From contig DARY01000031.1 of NCBI GenBank assembly GCA_002503545.1, forward strand, positions 8,870-41,777: 32,908 nt of DNA, read 5' to 3'. The notes under the pieces were generated by a model. It was not told the origin of the DNA. It searched no databases and worked only from the letters and a program-made list of their open reading frames with translations. This DNA is from Candidatus Methanomethylophilus sp. UBA78 (lineage in GTDB: Archaea; Thermoplasmatota; Thermoplasmata; Methanomassiliicoccales; Methanomethylophilaceae). Shown here in pieces: positions 32,559 to 32,908 of the stretch. How positions within the stretch are numbered: position 1 is the first letter of the stretch; each line of letters starts with the position of its first letter. The position numbers and the translations under genes were made by a program.

Positions 32559-32908
32559 TCGTGCACCCCCACGAAGTTGACCTTGCCGGCCTTGTCTTCG
32601 AGCACCTGCTTGAACACACCCATGAAGTCGGAGACCTGGGTGTCCGCTCCTCCGAGACCGTATATGAAGTTGAACATGTTGGGCATCTTATCGTTGATTG
32701 TCGCGGCGGCGCATACCTCGGGGAACATGGGACCGTAGGATCCGACGCTGAGGTGCCTGTCCATGACGATGACGTTCTTCTTGCCCTTCATGACCTTGGC
32801 CAGCAGCTCGGCGGGCCACGGCCTGTAGACACGGGGCATGCAGACCCCGACGTTCATACCCTCGGCCCTGAGCCTGTCGACGGCCTCCTTCATGGTCCCG
32901 AAGGAGGA
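32555..32908 (-). CDS. porA: Pyruvate:ferredoxin oxidoreductase, alpha subunit, C-terminal part (5' end cut by window edge)
   Basis: The 117 visible codons, from SSFGTMKEAVDRLRAEG to the stop, match the C-terminal transketolase-like domain of PorA, with VGVCMPRVYRPWPAELL, NVIVMDRHLSVGSYGP and FIYGLGGADTQ. The frame is open to the window edge, so the ATG at 32893 is internal, not a start. With PorB it forms the active site of PFOR. The stop overlaps the porB start. Confidence 0.9.
   Translation of the reverse strand, partial: SSFGTMKEAVDRLRAEGMNVGVCMPRVYRPWPAELLAKVMKGKKNVIVMDRHLSVGSYGPMFPEVCAAATINDKMPNMFNFIYGLGGADTQVSDFMGVFKQVLEDKAGKVNFVGVHE

Noticed and set aside
1..32908. CRISPR arrays, insertion sequences, integrases or phage genes
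   Set aside because: No regularly spaced repeats, transposase motifs or terminal inverted repeats were seen; the window looks like core chromosome with a few lineage-specific genes.

Overview
The window (about 33 kb, GC-rich) reads as archaeal chromosome, most likely from a methanogen of the order Methanomassiliicoccales (Thermoplasmata). The archaeal markers are an RNA polymerase L subunit, an archaeosine synthase (ArcS), a fused ADP-forming acetyl-CoA synthetase, an archaeal ATP-dependent DNA ligase, a Hef-type helicase, a TruD pseudouridine synthase and TATA-box promoters at the usual archaeal spacing. The order-level call is an inference. It rests on gene content (PFOR, ADP-forming acetyl-CoA synthetase, cobalt uptake plus chelatase-like genes) and on stop-codon use. 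Of 25 genes with a visible stop, 23 end in TGA, 2 in TAA and none in TAG, yet one TAG lies in frame inside the DNA ligase. That pattern suits a pyrrolysine-decoding archaeon.

Layout. 1-2070 (minus): ADP-forming acyl-CoA synthetase, followed by a 455-bp gene-free stretch with AT-rich repeats and GC-rich hairpins. 2526-4139: a HExxH metalloprotease divergent from an AhpD-like protein, then an IscA/HesB-like Fe-S protein with an inverted repeat around its TATA box. 4252-7596: Hef-like helicase and ATP-dependent DNA ligase in one operon, the ligase carrying the in-frame amber codon. 7657-9478: a 31-residue membrane protein, then rpoL and truD. 9526-13170 (minus): a 1,214-residue TPR protein. 13314-13389: tRNA-Gly(UCC), followed by about 580 bp without a convincing gene but with a tandem series of hairpins. 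14085-17357 (minus): a 1,090-residue secreted, membrane-anchored surface protein.

17600-24737 is a metal cluster. Chelatase-type AAA+ genes chlI/chlD-like run on the plus strand toward a convergent cobalt/nickel ECF transporter operon made of a single CbiM-CbiN-CbiQ fusion and two tandem CbiO ATPases. The transporter is divergent from a DUF368 membrane protein, and a spaced palindrome overlaps the TATA boxes between them. Then follow a zinc-ribbon membrane protein, ArcS (minus), the pyrB-pyrI operon with a UPF0200-like P-loop protein and an 88-residue unknown, a DUF92 membrane protein, and porB/porA (minus; porA is cut by the window edge).

Two modes of translation initiation are visible. First genes of transcripts usually have a start codon about 23-28 bp after the TATA box centre, as expected for leaderless mRNAs. 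Internal operon genes use Shine-Dalgarno motifs or ATGA/GTGA overlaps. PFOR (pyruvate to acetyl-CoA) and ADP-forming acetyl-CoA synthetase (acetyl-CoA to acetate plus ATP, reversible) connect in central carbon metabolism. The CbiMNQO and chelatase genes plausibly supply and insert cobalt or nickel for corrinoid or F430 cofactors.
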